A program made the position numbers and the translations under genes. The notes under the pieces were generated by a model. It worked only from the letters and a program-made list of their open reading frames with translations, was not told where the DNA came from and searched no databases. Positions 18,901-24,666 of a stretch of DNA of 64,000 bases are shown in pieces. Origin of the DNA: Lagierella massiliensis (GTDB lineage: Bacteria; Bacillota; Clostridia; Tissierellales; Peptoniphilaceae); contig NZ_CYUO01000005.1 in assembly GCF_001407835.1 (NCBI RefSeq), forward strand, positions 434,001 through 498,000, read 5' to 3'. Each line of letters starts with the position of its first letter. Within the stretch, counting starts at the first letter, position 1.

Positions 18901-21005
18901 CATTCAATGGTTGGACAGTGACAAGAGGCACAATAGCATCTTGGAGTGATGAAAATATTAAGGGAACATTTACTCAAGATACTGAAATCACTGCTAAGTA
19001 TTCTACTAATGTAAAACCTGGAGAATTAATACCTGCTCCAGTCCCAAAGAAAGATGTTGTAACAGCAAAGGGAGATATACCAAAACCAGAGGATTTGATT
19101 GAAAATATTCCGGGAATTGGTAATAACCCACTACCAGAAAATACAACATTCAAATATACCGAAAATGGTACACCTAATGTGGATAATCCAGGGGAAACAA
19201 CTGCAAAGATTGAAGTGAAATATCCAAATGGCGATATTGTTATAATTGATGTACCAGTAACTGTTGTAGACAATGTTGTTCCACAAAATGGAAAAGACAA
19301 ACCAAATGTTCCAGATAATTATGTAACAGTTACCTTTGCGATTGATGGTAAAGGTGGAAAGATTGTTGAAGGCGAAACTATCACTTACTTTGTAAATCCA
19401 GAAAAAGAAGTAACAATTAATCAACCAAAAACTGTAGCAGATACAGGTTACGAGTTCGACAATTGGGATGTAGATACTTCAACAGCTAAGAAATATGATA
19501 GTGACACAAAAGTTAAAGGAAAATTCAATAAGCTTGAAGATATTATTCCAGGAACTAATGATGATGGAACACTAAAAGAAAAACCTGAAGGCTATGTAAC
19601 TGTAAGATTTTTAGTAGACAAGAATGGAAGGTTGGATGGAGAAACAATCTATTATGTAAATCCTGAAGCAAGAAAGACTATTAAGGAAATAAAGGCTCCT
19701 AATATAATGGCAAATGCAGGATATGTAATAGGAACACCAAACTGGAAACCTGACTTAGACAGTGATGACAGCGTAATAAATAAAGATAGATATTACATTG
19801 CAAACTTGGAAACTGAAGTAATAATACCAACAGAATTCGAAATAAATTATATTTCAGGAAATCCTGAAGGTGGAACAGTTGATCCTAAGTCAGAAACGGT
19901 AAAAATAGATGGTGGAGAAATAGGAGGTTCAACAGCAACGGCAACAAAAGGTTATAAATTTATTAAGTGGATTGATGCGGAAGGAAACGAAGTATCAAAA
20001 GATGAAAAAATTGTACCAGAAAAAAGCGAATCTGCAACCTACATTGCAGTATTTGAAAAGGCTGACACTGTAATAATTGTACCTTCAAAGCCAGAAGAAC
20101 CAACTAAACCAGAAGGCGATAGAATTAATGGTAAGGACAGAGTTGACACAGCTATTGAAATTTCCAAGAAGTACTTTGGACAATCAAGCACAGTAATAGT
20201 AGTAGATAGAAAAGACTTCCCAGACGCAATGACAGCTTCAGTGCTATCAAAGCTATTGAAGGCACCAATACTACTAACAGAAACAAACAAGCTTGACCCA
20301 AGAGTAGCTGCAGAAATCGAAAGACTTGGAGCAAGAGACGTAATAATCGTAGGAGGAAACTCATCAGTATCAGAAGCAGTTAAGAAAGAATTAGCTAAAT
20401 TTGATAAAGACACAGTAGAAAGAATCTACGGAAAAGACAGATACGAAACATCAGCCCAAGTAGCAAGAAGAGTAGTAGGAATAACAGGAAAACTTGGACA
20501 CGCAGTAGTAGCATCAGGAGAAGTATTTGCAGACGCATTAACAGTAGCACCATACGCATCAAGAGAAGGTTACCCAATACTATTAGTAAAAGAAAACACA
20601 CTTTCCAAAAACTTGAAAATCGAGATGTGTATGACAAAATTAGCTATAAACAAAGTAACAATAGCAGGTGGATACACAACAGTAAACAAATCATTAGAAA
20701 CTTCACTACCAACAGTAGTAGAAAGACTAAGAGGCAAATCAAGATACGAAACAGCTATTGATATAGCAAACAAGAAGTTTAGTTCAGCAAAAGAAATATT
20801 CCTTGCAAACGGAGAAGAGTGGATGGACGCACTTGTAATAGGACCAGTAGGCGGAATCTTAGACATGCCAATCCTATTAACAGAAGCAAACAGCGCACCA
20901 AAATCACTAAGAGACTATATCGCAAAAGCAAAAATAGAAAAGATAACAGGAATAGGCGGTAGAAGTATGGTAAGTGATAGAGTTCTAAGCGAACTAAGCA
21001 AATAG
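9951..21005 (+). CDS. Giant secreted surface protein: InlB-like repeats and three CWB2 anchors
   Basis: A 3684-residue protein with a signal peptide (Lys-rich start, hydrophobic core, probable cleavage after SFAA near residue 30). Two bacterial-repeat (Flg_new/InlB B-repeat) modules lie near residues 255-360 and 820-960, with signatures such as VKFNSDGG and VKFDPNGG. From about residue 1210 to 3300 come some 19 units of about 85 residues with the pattern KPEGYVTVTF, G-YYVNP, TGY-F--WD, interrupted by further InlB-like and Rib-like modules (around 2340-2480 and 3020-3105). Three CWB2 repeats (about 3388-3480, 3489-3585, 3590-3684) should bind a cell-wall polymer non-covalently. It starts with TTG behind AGGAGGA. 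A role in adhesion is inferred from architecture. One 47-base segment occurs twice in different frames. Confidence 0.93.
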   Translation: MKKFVKQGLSGLLAIVMLLTGMPLKSFAAASVNHDDLINQKSRYVNEMKVNPVTLEEGKKAADYIKNPAMPKLFTMRADFKVPRNDEEIVGYQPYIATVGDKDYTYKDINGVDGNKVLTDEEKSKIDKKINLPGIDGYTAPTPSFNVNYDYIKNNAEKGNLDGDEYKGEHPYLYIPKQGTIKIKHTFQKLENRDVYDKKDGEENYIYTYQTGVTGTAVTIKALDGEQISGYVPEVNVLTTQVPQNSAEFEIEMRYNRAIFDVKFNSDGGTDLPGMTLIYGQTIPKLNFDIEKAGSTLQGWKVSKDITYTDQAGNKQTLTKDTLIKKEDFEKGGKFQDGIKYAMPAESLTFTAEWKDEPKADYVIQFWTEKPDYDDKDDTLLLRERYDFIGSRRVDNADTGSKPDLTNLDIHGITFPDLNDGRLEKAQDSKEEFERYFFLNEDLTKKQNASKDNPDVQKSVLSTGETVYNVYYDRRVYTLYFTAANEAGWDPSSSYWPTLTRNGQVIGKKGSPYKVEARFNQSLDKIWPRDEEISGLPPASSAEGVDMGPIGWTINVNEIGELIFRDTPPYRLSAEDFIDSQDVVGTGDFEGHGHGDKIPIGENETKDRGKYEISLAATSWAESVVHHIDIIKDDFDGKEQIDYDLSYWKSDTNTFYAFILPNLQGFTLKKETREAEWVLEKPTTNLYRTIDELNNARNEKTPFRSDADKIEYIDKFPWGTKYFDGKNAYNYANYSRNSYKLKLNNDPKTVKNDNEYGAGNILDVPYEKPLKDLKLDTTNVPNKPDWVPEKWGFKGWALDPAGENLIQDGNETKLHYDQVLYAKWAEPDTIWKVKFDPNGGSLVDLSEKNITNETEELEVDGVTHTYPEKIDGEENTFNFVHNMTIKEPQDKFKNIIEPKRDGYNFAGWEIVRYTKDEKGNDTTTVDTSYKDLYKVPEMYHFGNEVVGNVHLRAIWNKKDLIIVEAIHHFLDVNYKEKSKEVQNLYNRRVGSYTTGLASRQGDKYLLVPQAEWEALEDANPDYKKYKEETKRENSYNQILRVNPLKIYNPQTGQSIYNPDAKNNRFEFFYRPFKERVYEVNYLDDRGREEVEAFMEKAKASYQKLKDDNSMSPEDKSKAYKDLIAKNKTDFKAIKDKYSIISNEKVVNGKRHYDARNFRVIPGWVLNDKPQQQLFFDLYEDTDTFAGINETGMDEINFFYKDVRVIEVKDPEDPVPEGYVRIKFVAENGGSFTDSKNNPVKELYYDVIVGLNSNNLPVPEEVKEGETKVEGNYNIAPDAGKKFTKWDNEKLLNKDTIINKSYVFTAYFDWSGVKVNEIVKTEAYKDNNGNWTNDFAPTIDELKKQVKWVNKDGKESDLPNDAVITLLDEAGNEITQDGIYEKVKELNRDDSTELVRTVKFPAKIKFADNSVQEIEIPVKIYKNVYEALTSGEMPKVLKDATSADGDLAYVTGKYVKVTVNPTGKPGEKDSKIYYVNPNAWVEIPEIELTEEEKKDLGFTHWSADKDNQNENGIYDFTKRHKFTEDTVIKPGFTKDVVPQEGEDKPPVPDNFVKVTVKTTDKAKTEYTKTFWVNPTKEVTIPVTNPVGKTLDKTDTQEAMAYTFKEWKSDKENLGPWTESITAKFTEETVITAEYDDVKNIIPYNPEEPVERPDGYVRVSFVAEEGLTLSNVKYYYVKANAGVKLGSTELDKPDVEAKTGYEFTNWDKDDELEITDSDIVVKALSKILSDTIEKNDDTEKPKNYVEVKFVAGENGSLKDGETKIEEKTYFVNPNKYVKLIPPTVVGDTGYEFGAWDKDATIPTVYEKDVTTITAQFNQIDAVSKEEKPGYVKVTFEIEGEGGKIVDGETSAYYVDPNRKVTIESPKTKAKIGYKFEKWNPDTATPSQYTEKETVIKGTFTKLDNVIPGDQEKPEGYLTIIFDKGIHGKSITGQTVFYIKPGTSFGEIKNRPIAKSEIGYWFKGWGVSEKKIWRQFGETIYGQHRKLEDVIPKTKDDESEKPEGYIAVTFSTEKDGKIKGTDKTEKVVYVNPTIGVSLKGFDPEVTPNTGFDFATWDIQIEKKIQYSDGDVIKALYNEKDNVIPQEKTDGSDKPAGYLTVTFDKGEHGKLSGKTVYYVKPGVEVTVPAPTVTPETGWKQKAGAEAWDSSLTNTFKENAKITAQYAPLANIIPGDQAKPEGYVTVTFVADDNGSLSGTTKYYVNPNGEVDLTEQANGIAKNPNTGFTAEGGTWDKELNQKFAENTEIKFNFKALPDVIDSEGNDQPKGYVKVEFTADENGKLKGGDKTYYVNRLKEIKIGSKELPIPEPEANENYTFDKWLEEIDKAEVIKTDKKYVATFKLNKVTMAYEAKDKTEGTVPEALSYDIGTEITLAGGNDLKKDNYELIGWKIGEKVYKPGEKYTITENTKAIAVWQAGLHTVQFDTKGATFIPSQKVEHDKTIGEVIAPQKDGYTFIGWTLDGNPFDPKVDKVTKDITLVAQYVKDIVPQEGEDKPNVPDNYVKITFVIDGEGGKIVDGDTTVYYVNPEKEVTIPQPKTVSETGYQFDKWNPDTKTANKYTGDTTVKGSFTKLDDIIPSTDDQGNENPKPEGYVTVTFVKGEHGEIIKGQTVYYVNPEANPTKTLADIEKPKVKADTGYKFKNWDFVDTKEIISDIKVTAQYDSIEDVIPKTKDDESEKPEGYITVTFVKGEHGKELKGQSIYYVNPNKAVVLKDKAPKAIPNKGYEFARWDVSIDQAIQYEDGAEITALYNDPGNISTTEVDGYVKVEFNEGKHGTLEGTTEYWIKPGVEVNVPAPTVKANVGYKFDKWDKKLTVNLKVDDPTYVITAGYTSLDDIIPQKNTDGSDKPEGYFTVTFKAVNGSFSGTTVYYVKPNVEIDLTDTADAITKTPNVGFIAEGGTWDPAIVSKEYTKNAEYTFTFKALPDVIEKIDEGTKKPDGYVTVTLIPTNKAKDATNKVYFVNPTKEITISNKPEGKKETISGIEYNYTFNGWTVTRGTIASWSDENIKGTFTQDTEITAKYSTNVKPGELIPAPVPKKDVVTAKGDIPKPEDLIENIPGIGNNPLPENTTFKYTENGTPNVDNPGETTAKIEVKYPNGDIVIIDVPVTVVDNVVPQNGKDKPNVPDNYVTVTFAIDGKGGKIVEGETITYFVNPEKEVTINQPKTVADTGYEFDNWDVDTSTAKKYDSDTKVKGKFNKLEDIIPGTNDDGTLKEKPEGYVTVRFLVDKNGRLDGETIYYVNPEARKTIKEIKAPNIMANAGYVIGTPNWKPDLDSDDSVINKDRYYIANLETEVIIPTEFEINYISGNPEGGTVDPKSETVKIDGGEIGGSTATATKGYKFIKWIDAEGNEVSKDEKIVPEKSESATYIAVFEKADTVIIVPSKPEEPTKPEGDRINGKDRVDTAIEISKKYFGQSSTVIVVDRKDFPDAMTASVLSKLLKAPILLTETNKLDPRVAAEIERLGARDVIIVGGNSSVSEAVKKELAKFDKDTVERIYGKDRYETSAQVARRVVGITGKLGHAVVASGEVFADALTVAPYASREGYPILLVKENTLSKNLKIEMCMTKLAINKVTIAGGYTTVNKSLETSLPTVVERLRGKSRYETAIDIANKKFSSAKEIFLANGEEWMDALVIGPVGGILDMPILLTEANSAPKSLRDYIAKAKIEKITGIGGRSMVSDRVLSELSK
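10499..10545 (+). repeat. 47-bp exact repeat, copy 1, inside the giant gene
   Basis: These 47 bases, starting AAAACACACTTTCC, recur exactly at 20593-20639. Here they encode HTFQKLENRDVYDK in the N-terminal region. This copy fits its surroundings, so it is the more likely donor. Confidence 0.9.
13590..19850 (+). repeat. Tandem protein-coding repeats of about 260 bp in the giant gene
   Basis: About 19 units begin near 13590, 14297, 14580, 14895, 15160, 15424, 15675, 15945, 16220, 16470, 16735, 17420, 17700, 17970, 18215, 18475, 18745, 19300 and 19580. Each opens with a GY(V/I)xVxF strand, has YYVNP near its middle and ends with TGY-F--W. Most units are diverged, but some junctions are nearly identical at DNA level (for example near 15905 and 17934), so unit number could change by recombination. 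Confidence 0.85.
20593..20639 (+). repeat. 47-bp exact repeat, copy 2, inside the second CWB2 module
   Basis: The same 47 bases as at 10499-10545, but read in another frame as NTLSKNLKIEMCMTK. The CWB2 module here is two residues longer than modules one and three between the ILL and GG motifs, which suggests that this copy replaced native sequence. Confidence 0.9.
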
Positions 21006-21077
21006 GAAAAAGAAAAAGAACTTGGGAGAATGATATGTACCCTCTTTACTGGACAAACCAGTAAGGAGGGTATTTTT

Positions 21078-21644
21078 ATGAAATATAGTTATGAATTCAA
21101 AAAAGAATGCGTACAATTGTATAGAGAAGGTAAATGGCCTGATACACCTGAAGGAGTTGAAGAAAAAAACTTTCATGATTCAATTAGAAAGTGGTTTAGG
21201 TTAGAAGAACTTCATGGACCAGAAATTTTAAAACATGGAAGTAATATTAATTGGACACCTGATGAGAAATTAGAAATTGTATCTAAAGTGATAGCTGGAA
21301 AATCAATAAAGTCTACTGCAATAGAAAAAGGAATTAATGAGGGACAACTTTATTCATGGGTTAACAATTACAAAATTTATGGATATAATGGTCTTGTAAA
21401 TAAGAAGAAAGGTCGTAAATCTAAAAATACAACCATGAAAAAGACAAATATCCATAAACCAAAAGAACTTAATGAATCTGAAAGAGAAGAGTTAATAAGA
21501 CTTAGAGCAGAAAATGAATATATAAAGGCTGAAAACGAAATAATAAAAAAAGAGATCGCCTTGAGAGAAAAACGTTACGCTGCGCAACTCAAGGCGAAAA
21601 AGCAGCGATTGTCAAACAACTCAAAGACAAAGGATACAAACTAA
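21078..21644 (+). CDS. IS3-family transposase OrfA (DNA-binding subunit)
   Basis: This 188-residue protein recognises the element ends. Two helix-turn-helix regions are visible: YSYEFKKECVQLYREGKWP with the following helix, and NWTPDEKLEIVSKVIAGKS through GQLYSWVNNY. A leucine-zipper-like helix (LIRLRAENEYIKAENEIIKK) occurs near residues 145-165. The ATG at 21078, behind AAGGAGGG, is chosen over an upstream in-frame codon at 21030 that lies in the terminal inverted repeat. Its 3' end overlaps the open frame of OrfB, so a -1 frameshift should produce the full OrfAB transposase. Confidence 0.93.
   Translation: MKYSYEFKKECVQLYREGKWPDTPEGVEEKNFHDSIRKWFRLEELHGPEILKHGSNINWTPDEKLEIVSKVIAGKSIKSTAIEKGINEGQLYSWVNNYKIYGYNGLVNKKKGRKSKNTTMKKTNIHKPKELNESEREELIRLRAENEYIKAENEIIKKEIALREKRYAAQLKAKKQRLSNNSKTKDTN
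21556..21602 (+). other. Putative frameshift signal: 10-bp stem beside A5G slippery site
   Basis: TCGCCTTGAG (21556-21565) pairs perfectly with CTCAAGGCGA (21588-21597) around a 22-base loop. The run AAAAAG (21597-21602), read AAA AAG in the orfA frame, follows at the stem base. Shifting -1 here continues as EKAAIVKQLKDKGYK and leads into OrfB. A second A5 run (21568-21572) lies in the loop. The stem position upstream of the slip site is unusual. Confidence 0.5.
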
Positions 21645-21667
21645 AATATCTTTTAATAGCTATTGAT

Positions 21668-22459
21668 TTGCCAAGGTCAACATACTATTTTGAAATGAAA
21701 AAAGTTGATGTTGTTAGTATTAGGAATAAGCATATAGAAAATAAGATATCTGAGATATTCACCTATCATAAAGGAAGATACGGTGTCAGAAGAGTATATA
21801 GAGAATTATTGAATCAAGGATATACAATAAATCATAAAAGAGTTCAAAGGATAATGCATGAACTAAAACTATTTGGAAAAAGACCTAAAGAAAAATATCA
21901 CTCATATAAGGGAAAAACAGGTAAAGTAGCTGATAATATAATAAATAGAGATTTCAATGCAGATAGACCTCTACAAAAATGGACCACTGATGTATCTCAA
22001 TTTAACTTCTCATGGGGTAAATGCTACATTTCTCCAATACTTGATATGTATACCAACGAGATTATCTCTTACGATTTATCCTTAAGTCCTAATTTAAAAC
22101 AAATATCTAATATGTTAACAAAAGCATTTAGCAAATTTCCAAAACTAAATGACTTGATACTTCATTCAGATCAAGGTTGGCAATACCAACATAATTATTA
22201 CGTAAATGAACTAAAAAAACATGGCATAAAACAATCAATGTCAAGGAAAGGCAATTGTTATGATAACTCTATCATGGAAACATTTTTTGGCAGGTTAAAA
22301 AATGAAGTTTTTTATGGTTATGAAAAGAGCTATAGTTCTTTTGAAGAATTTTCAAGAACAATTGAGGAATATATATATTATTACAATAACGAAAGAATTC
22401 AATCAAAAACAAAATGGATGCCACCTATAAAATATAGGATAGCATCCTCTTGCAAATAA
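21668..22459 (+). CDS. IS3-family transposase OrfB (DDE catalytic subunit)
   Basis: This is the catalytic part of the transposase. An HTH_21 segment (about residues 20-80, with GRYGVRRVYRELLNQGY) precedes the integrase core with Asp in TDVSQF, Asp in LHSDQGWQY and Glu in NSIMETFFGRLKNE. The ATG at 21668 gives 263 residues, but the same frame is open upstream to the orfA overlap, so the natural product is probably an OrfAB fusion made by -1 frameshifting. It matches the partial copy at 3-584 over their shared length. Confidence 0.95.
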   Translation: MPRSTYYFEMKKVDVVSIRNKHIENKISEIFTYHKGRYGVRRVYRELLNQGYTINHKRVQRIMHELKLFGKRPKEKYHSYKGKTGKVADNIINRDFNADRPLQKWTTDVSQFNFSWGKCYISPILDMYTNEIISYDLSLSPNLKQISNMLTKAFSKFPKLNDLILHSDQGWQYQHNYYVNELKKHGIKQSMSRKGNCYDNSIMETFFGRLKNEVFYGYEKSYSSFEEFSRTIEEYIYYYNNERIQSKTKWMPPIKYRIASSCK

Positions 22460-22529
22460 TTAATTTAATAATGTGTCCAGTTTTATGGGTACACATCAGA
22501 AATCCTGAGTTCTTTTTGTTTTCTAATTG

Positions 22530-22770
22530 TTCTCAAGGGGGGAAAGGCACCGTTCCTACGGTTCCTATCCCCCTTGAACCCACTTTACCTCCCAACGACT
22601 CGGGGAAACCCCGAGACCCCTTTGGGAAAGTGGAAGAAAATCTGTTGAATTTTCTGCTTTTGGTAATTTTGCTTTGTAGAATTTTAAATTAATACTTTTT
22701 TATTTCTAAGAAAATTTTACGTTTTACAGAGATGTTTCGACTCGCTTTGCTCGCTCAACATGACAGTGAC
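22530..22770 (+). repeat. Structured intergenic repeat, family 1, diverged copy C
   Basis: This is related to copies A and B but with changed stems. The first hairpin is now AAGGGGG/CCCCCTT with AGG/CCT and CCG/CGG inside. The second is CTCGGGG/CCCCGAG where the others have TCAGGAC/GTCCTGA. The third, AGAAAAT/ATTTTCT, is kept. The element ends with TTTCGACTCGCTTTGCTC and CATGACAG. Paired changes in both arms of hairpins one and two are covariation evidence. Open frames across this region look like shadows. Confidence 0.8.
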
Positions 22771-22811
22771 GACATATTTTTATTGAAATAGAGAGAAATA
22801 CTTTCTTGGAT

Positions 22812-22985
22812 GTCATTCTGAGCGGAAATTTTTTTGGAACAAAAAAATTGTAGTCGAAGAATTCTTGACCTAACAGAAGACGAAGTCTTCGTTGTAGGTC
22901 AAATGTCGATCTCGTTTCACTTTCTAAAAGAAAGTGTCAGAAGGCGACCTCGTGAACTTTCATTTAGAAAGTTCACGCTAAAGTT
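22812..22985 (+). repeat. Structured intergenic repeat, family 2, copy D
   Basis: The element starts with TGTCATTCTGAGCGG, the inverted counterpart of the CATGACAG end of family 1, and has GTCGAAGAATTC. It contains the hairpins GAAGAC-GAA-GTCTTC (extended by CCTA/TAGG pairs), ACTTTC/GAAAGT and a perfect GTGAACTTTC/GAAAGTTCAC. It recurs at 23381-23545. No gene is supported. Confidence 0.8.
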
Positions 22986-22989
22986 TAAT

Positions 22990-23360
22990 AGTTTATTTTG
23001 TATGGTCATACCCTATTACTTAATTATTTATAATTTAATATTTCTTTTAACCAAGGGGAAAGCTAAGAAACCTTTTCGTATGGTTTCTATCGATTTCCCC
23101 TTGAAATCCCATTTTTCTTACCTTCCAAACGATTCAGGACTGACGTCCTGAAAACCTGCGTAATAAGTGGAAGAAAATCTGTTGGATTTTCTACTTTTGT
23201 TAATTTTGTTTTGTAGAATTTTAAATTACTACGTTTTTAACTTCAACAATATATTCTCTTTATAGAGATCCTTCGAGTCGCTGCGCTCCATCAGGATGAC
23301 AGAGGAGGATTTTCACAGAGATGTTTCGCATGGCTACGATCCATCAACATGACAGCATGG
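22990..23360 (+). repeat. Structured intergenic repeat, family 1, copy B
   Basis: A near-exact direct repeat of copy A: 22990 onwards matches 9421 onwards with few differences for about 230 bases, then diverges somewhat. The hairpins AAGGGGAAAGC-type, TCAGGAC/GTCCTGA and AGAAAATC/GATTTTCT are all kept. Copies A and B are direct repeats flanking the giant gene and the IS. Confidence 0.85.
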
Positions 23361-23380
23361 TGAGTTTCTCCTTCCTCGTG

Positions 23381-23545
23381 TCATTCTAAGCTGAAAAATT
23401 CCGTAGAAATTTTGAAGTCGAAGAATTCTTGAACTAACAGAAGACGAAGTCTTCATTGTAGGTCAAATGTCGATCTCGTTTCACTTTCTGAAAGAAAGTG
23501 TCAGGAGGCGACCTTGTTCTTTTCTTGAAAGGCCCAGCTAAAAGT
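23381..23545 (+). repeat. Structured intergenic repeat, family 2, copy E
   Basis: A second copy of the family 2 element: TGTCATTCTAAGC, then GTCGAAGAATTC, GAAGAC/GTCTTC and ACTTTC/GAAAGT hairpins, and AGGCGACC. The last hairpin of copy D is replaced by unrelated sequence. Order C-D-B-E shows that a combined family 1 plus family 2 module is tandemly duplicated here. Confidence 0.8.
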
Positions 23546-23677
23546 TTTTATTTTCATAAACTGATATTGTTATAGAAAGGTAGATTATGATAAAATTTAT
23601 TGAAGAACAGAAATTATTTTTTTGAATTAAATAATTATTTGTTTACTTATTTTATAAAGGAGAATTGTGGTTTTAAT

Positions 23678-24607
23678 ATGGAATATTTTTATAAATTAAT
23701 TCTGCTATTTTTTTTGTATTCCTTTTTAGGATGGATTATAGAAGTAGTTTTAAAGTATAGACAGTACCACAGGTTTATTAATAGGGGATTTTTAATTGGT
23801 CCATATTGTCCTATATATGGTAGTGGTGTTGTGCTTGCAACTTTTTTAAATGATATGTTGGCGCCTTTAGAGTCATCTTTTGGGACAAGTTTTCTTATTT
23901 CCTTTATATTTTGTGGGCTGCTTGAATATTTAACTTCATATTTCTTTGAGAAAAAATATCATGCAAGATGGTGGGACTATTCTCAAAAGCCGATGAATTT
24001 AAATGGTCGTGTATGGATAGGAAATTTACTTTTATTTGGTCTCGCAGGGATGGTTATTACAAGAATTTTCAATCCTGTCTTCTTTGAGATTATTGATAGT
24101 TTAAAGCAGGTGACTGTTTATATATTGGTTGGGATATTGGGGACTGCTTTTTTAACTGACTACATATTTTCCAGATTTATAATGAGTTTGCTTAAAAAGG
24201 GAATTGAAAGTAGTGAGGCTGATAGTAGTGAAGAGATTGCTAAGGAAGTTAGGGAACTTCTAAAGGATAAAAATTTATTCTATAGTCGTATTATAGATGC
24301 ATATCCAAATGTTCAATTTAGAACTAAAAAGGTTAAGGAAAGGCTTGAAAGGATTATTCAAGAAGGAGAGAATATCCATATGATGGCTGAGGAAAAGTTA
24401 AATGATTTTAATGAACAGGTTAAGAAGGGGAAGGAAATTGCCTCTAAAAATCTTATTTTAACAAGAAATCTCCAACATAATATTATTGATAATCAAAGTA
24501 AGCTTATTGAGTTATTGATGAATGGTAGTTTAACTGATGATGAGAAGACTGATTTATTGAATAAGATAGAGGAGGATAAGAAGATTTTAGAGAAGAGAAT
24601 AGGTTAA
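23678..24607 (+). CDS. Membrane protein of the CmpB/'ABC-transporter type IV' family (PF06541-like)
   Basis: A 309-residue membrane protein. About five hydrophobic segments fill the first 165 residues, including the family-like start LYSFLGWIIEVVLKY and the RGFLIGPYCPIYGSG loop; a conserved-looking YHARWWDYS follows. The rest is charged and helical, probably a cytoplasmic coiled coil (residues 180-309). The ATG at 23678 is preferred although AAGGAG lies a long 15 bases upstream; an upstream TTG at 23600 has no ribosome site. The family name is historical and no transport function is established. It stands alone after the repeat region. Confidence 0.75.
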   Translation: MEYFYKLILLFFLYSFLGWIIEVVLKYRQYHRFINRGFLIGPYCPIYGSGVVLATFLNDMLAPLESSFGTSFLISFIFCGLLEYLTSYFFEKKYHARWWDYSQKPMNLNGRVWIGNLLLFGLAGMVITRIFNPVFFEIIDSLKQVTVYILVGILGTAFLTDYIFSRFIMSLLKKGIESSEADSSEEIAKEVRELLKDKNLFYSRIIDAYPNVQFRTKKVKERLERIIQEGENIHMMAEEKLNDFNEQVKKGKEIASKNLILTRNLQHNIIDNQSKLIELLMNGSLTDDEKTDLLNKIEEDKKILEKRIG

Positions 24608-24642
24608 ATGTAATATTCAAGAAAGGATTTGCATTTTATTGA

Positions 24643-24666
24643 AAAGCCAAGGGTGACCTTGGCTTT
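24643..24666. terminator. Hairpin between convergent genes
   Basis: A perfect 10-bp stem, AAAGCCAAGG/CCTTGGCTTT with loop GTGA, lies between the convergent genes and touches the stop region of the minus-strand gene. T-tracts are short in both directions, so termination is probable but not certain. Confidence 0.5.

Larger units (their letters stand above)
21031..22498 (+). mobile_element. Complete IS3-family (IS150-like) insertion sequence, copy 2
   Basis: A 1468-bp element. Left end TGATATGTACCC and right end GGGTACACATCA are inverted repeats that extend inward to ACTGGACA/TGTCCAGT with mismatches. The flanks show a 3-bp target duplication GAA (21028-21030 and 22499-22501), as expected for the IS150 group. 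It carries orfA and orfB in the 0 and -1 frames. It landed 25 bases beyond the stop of the giant surface-protein gene and may have removed or displaced that gene's terminator. It appears complete and potentially active. Confidence 0.95.

Noticed and set aside
13590-19850. Regular period of about 260 bp, considered as a CRISPR or satellite array
   Set aside because: The period is coding, units are diverged and in frame throughout; it is a protein repeat.
20039-20866. Several long antisense open frames within the CWB2 region of the giant gene
   Set aside because: They arise from codon bias of the sense strand, contain low-complexity Leu/Ser runs and lack ribosome sites.
22450-23151. Open frames of 80 and 105 codons within the intergenic repeat region
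   Set aside because: They run across hairpin-forming repeats, have no family resemblance and no good ribosome site. The repeats recur elsewhere with the frames broken.
23600-23677. Upstream extension of the CmpB-like membrane protein gene from a TTG
   Set aside because: No ribosome site, and the family-like sequence begins at the ATG at 23678.
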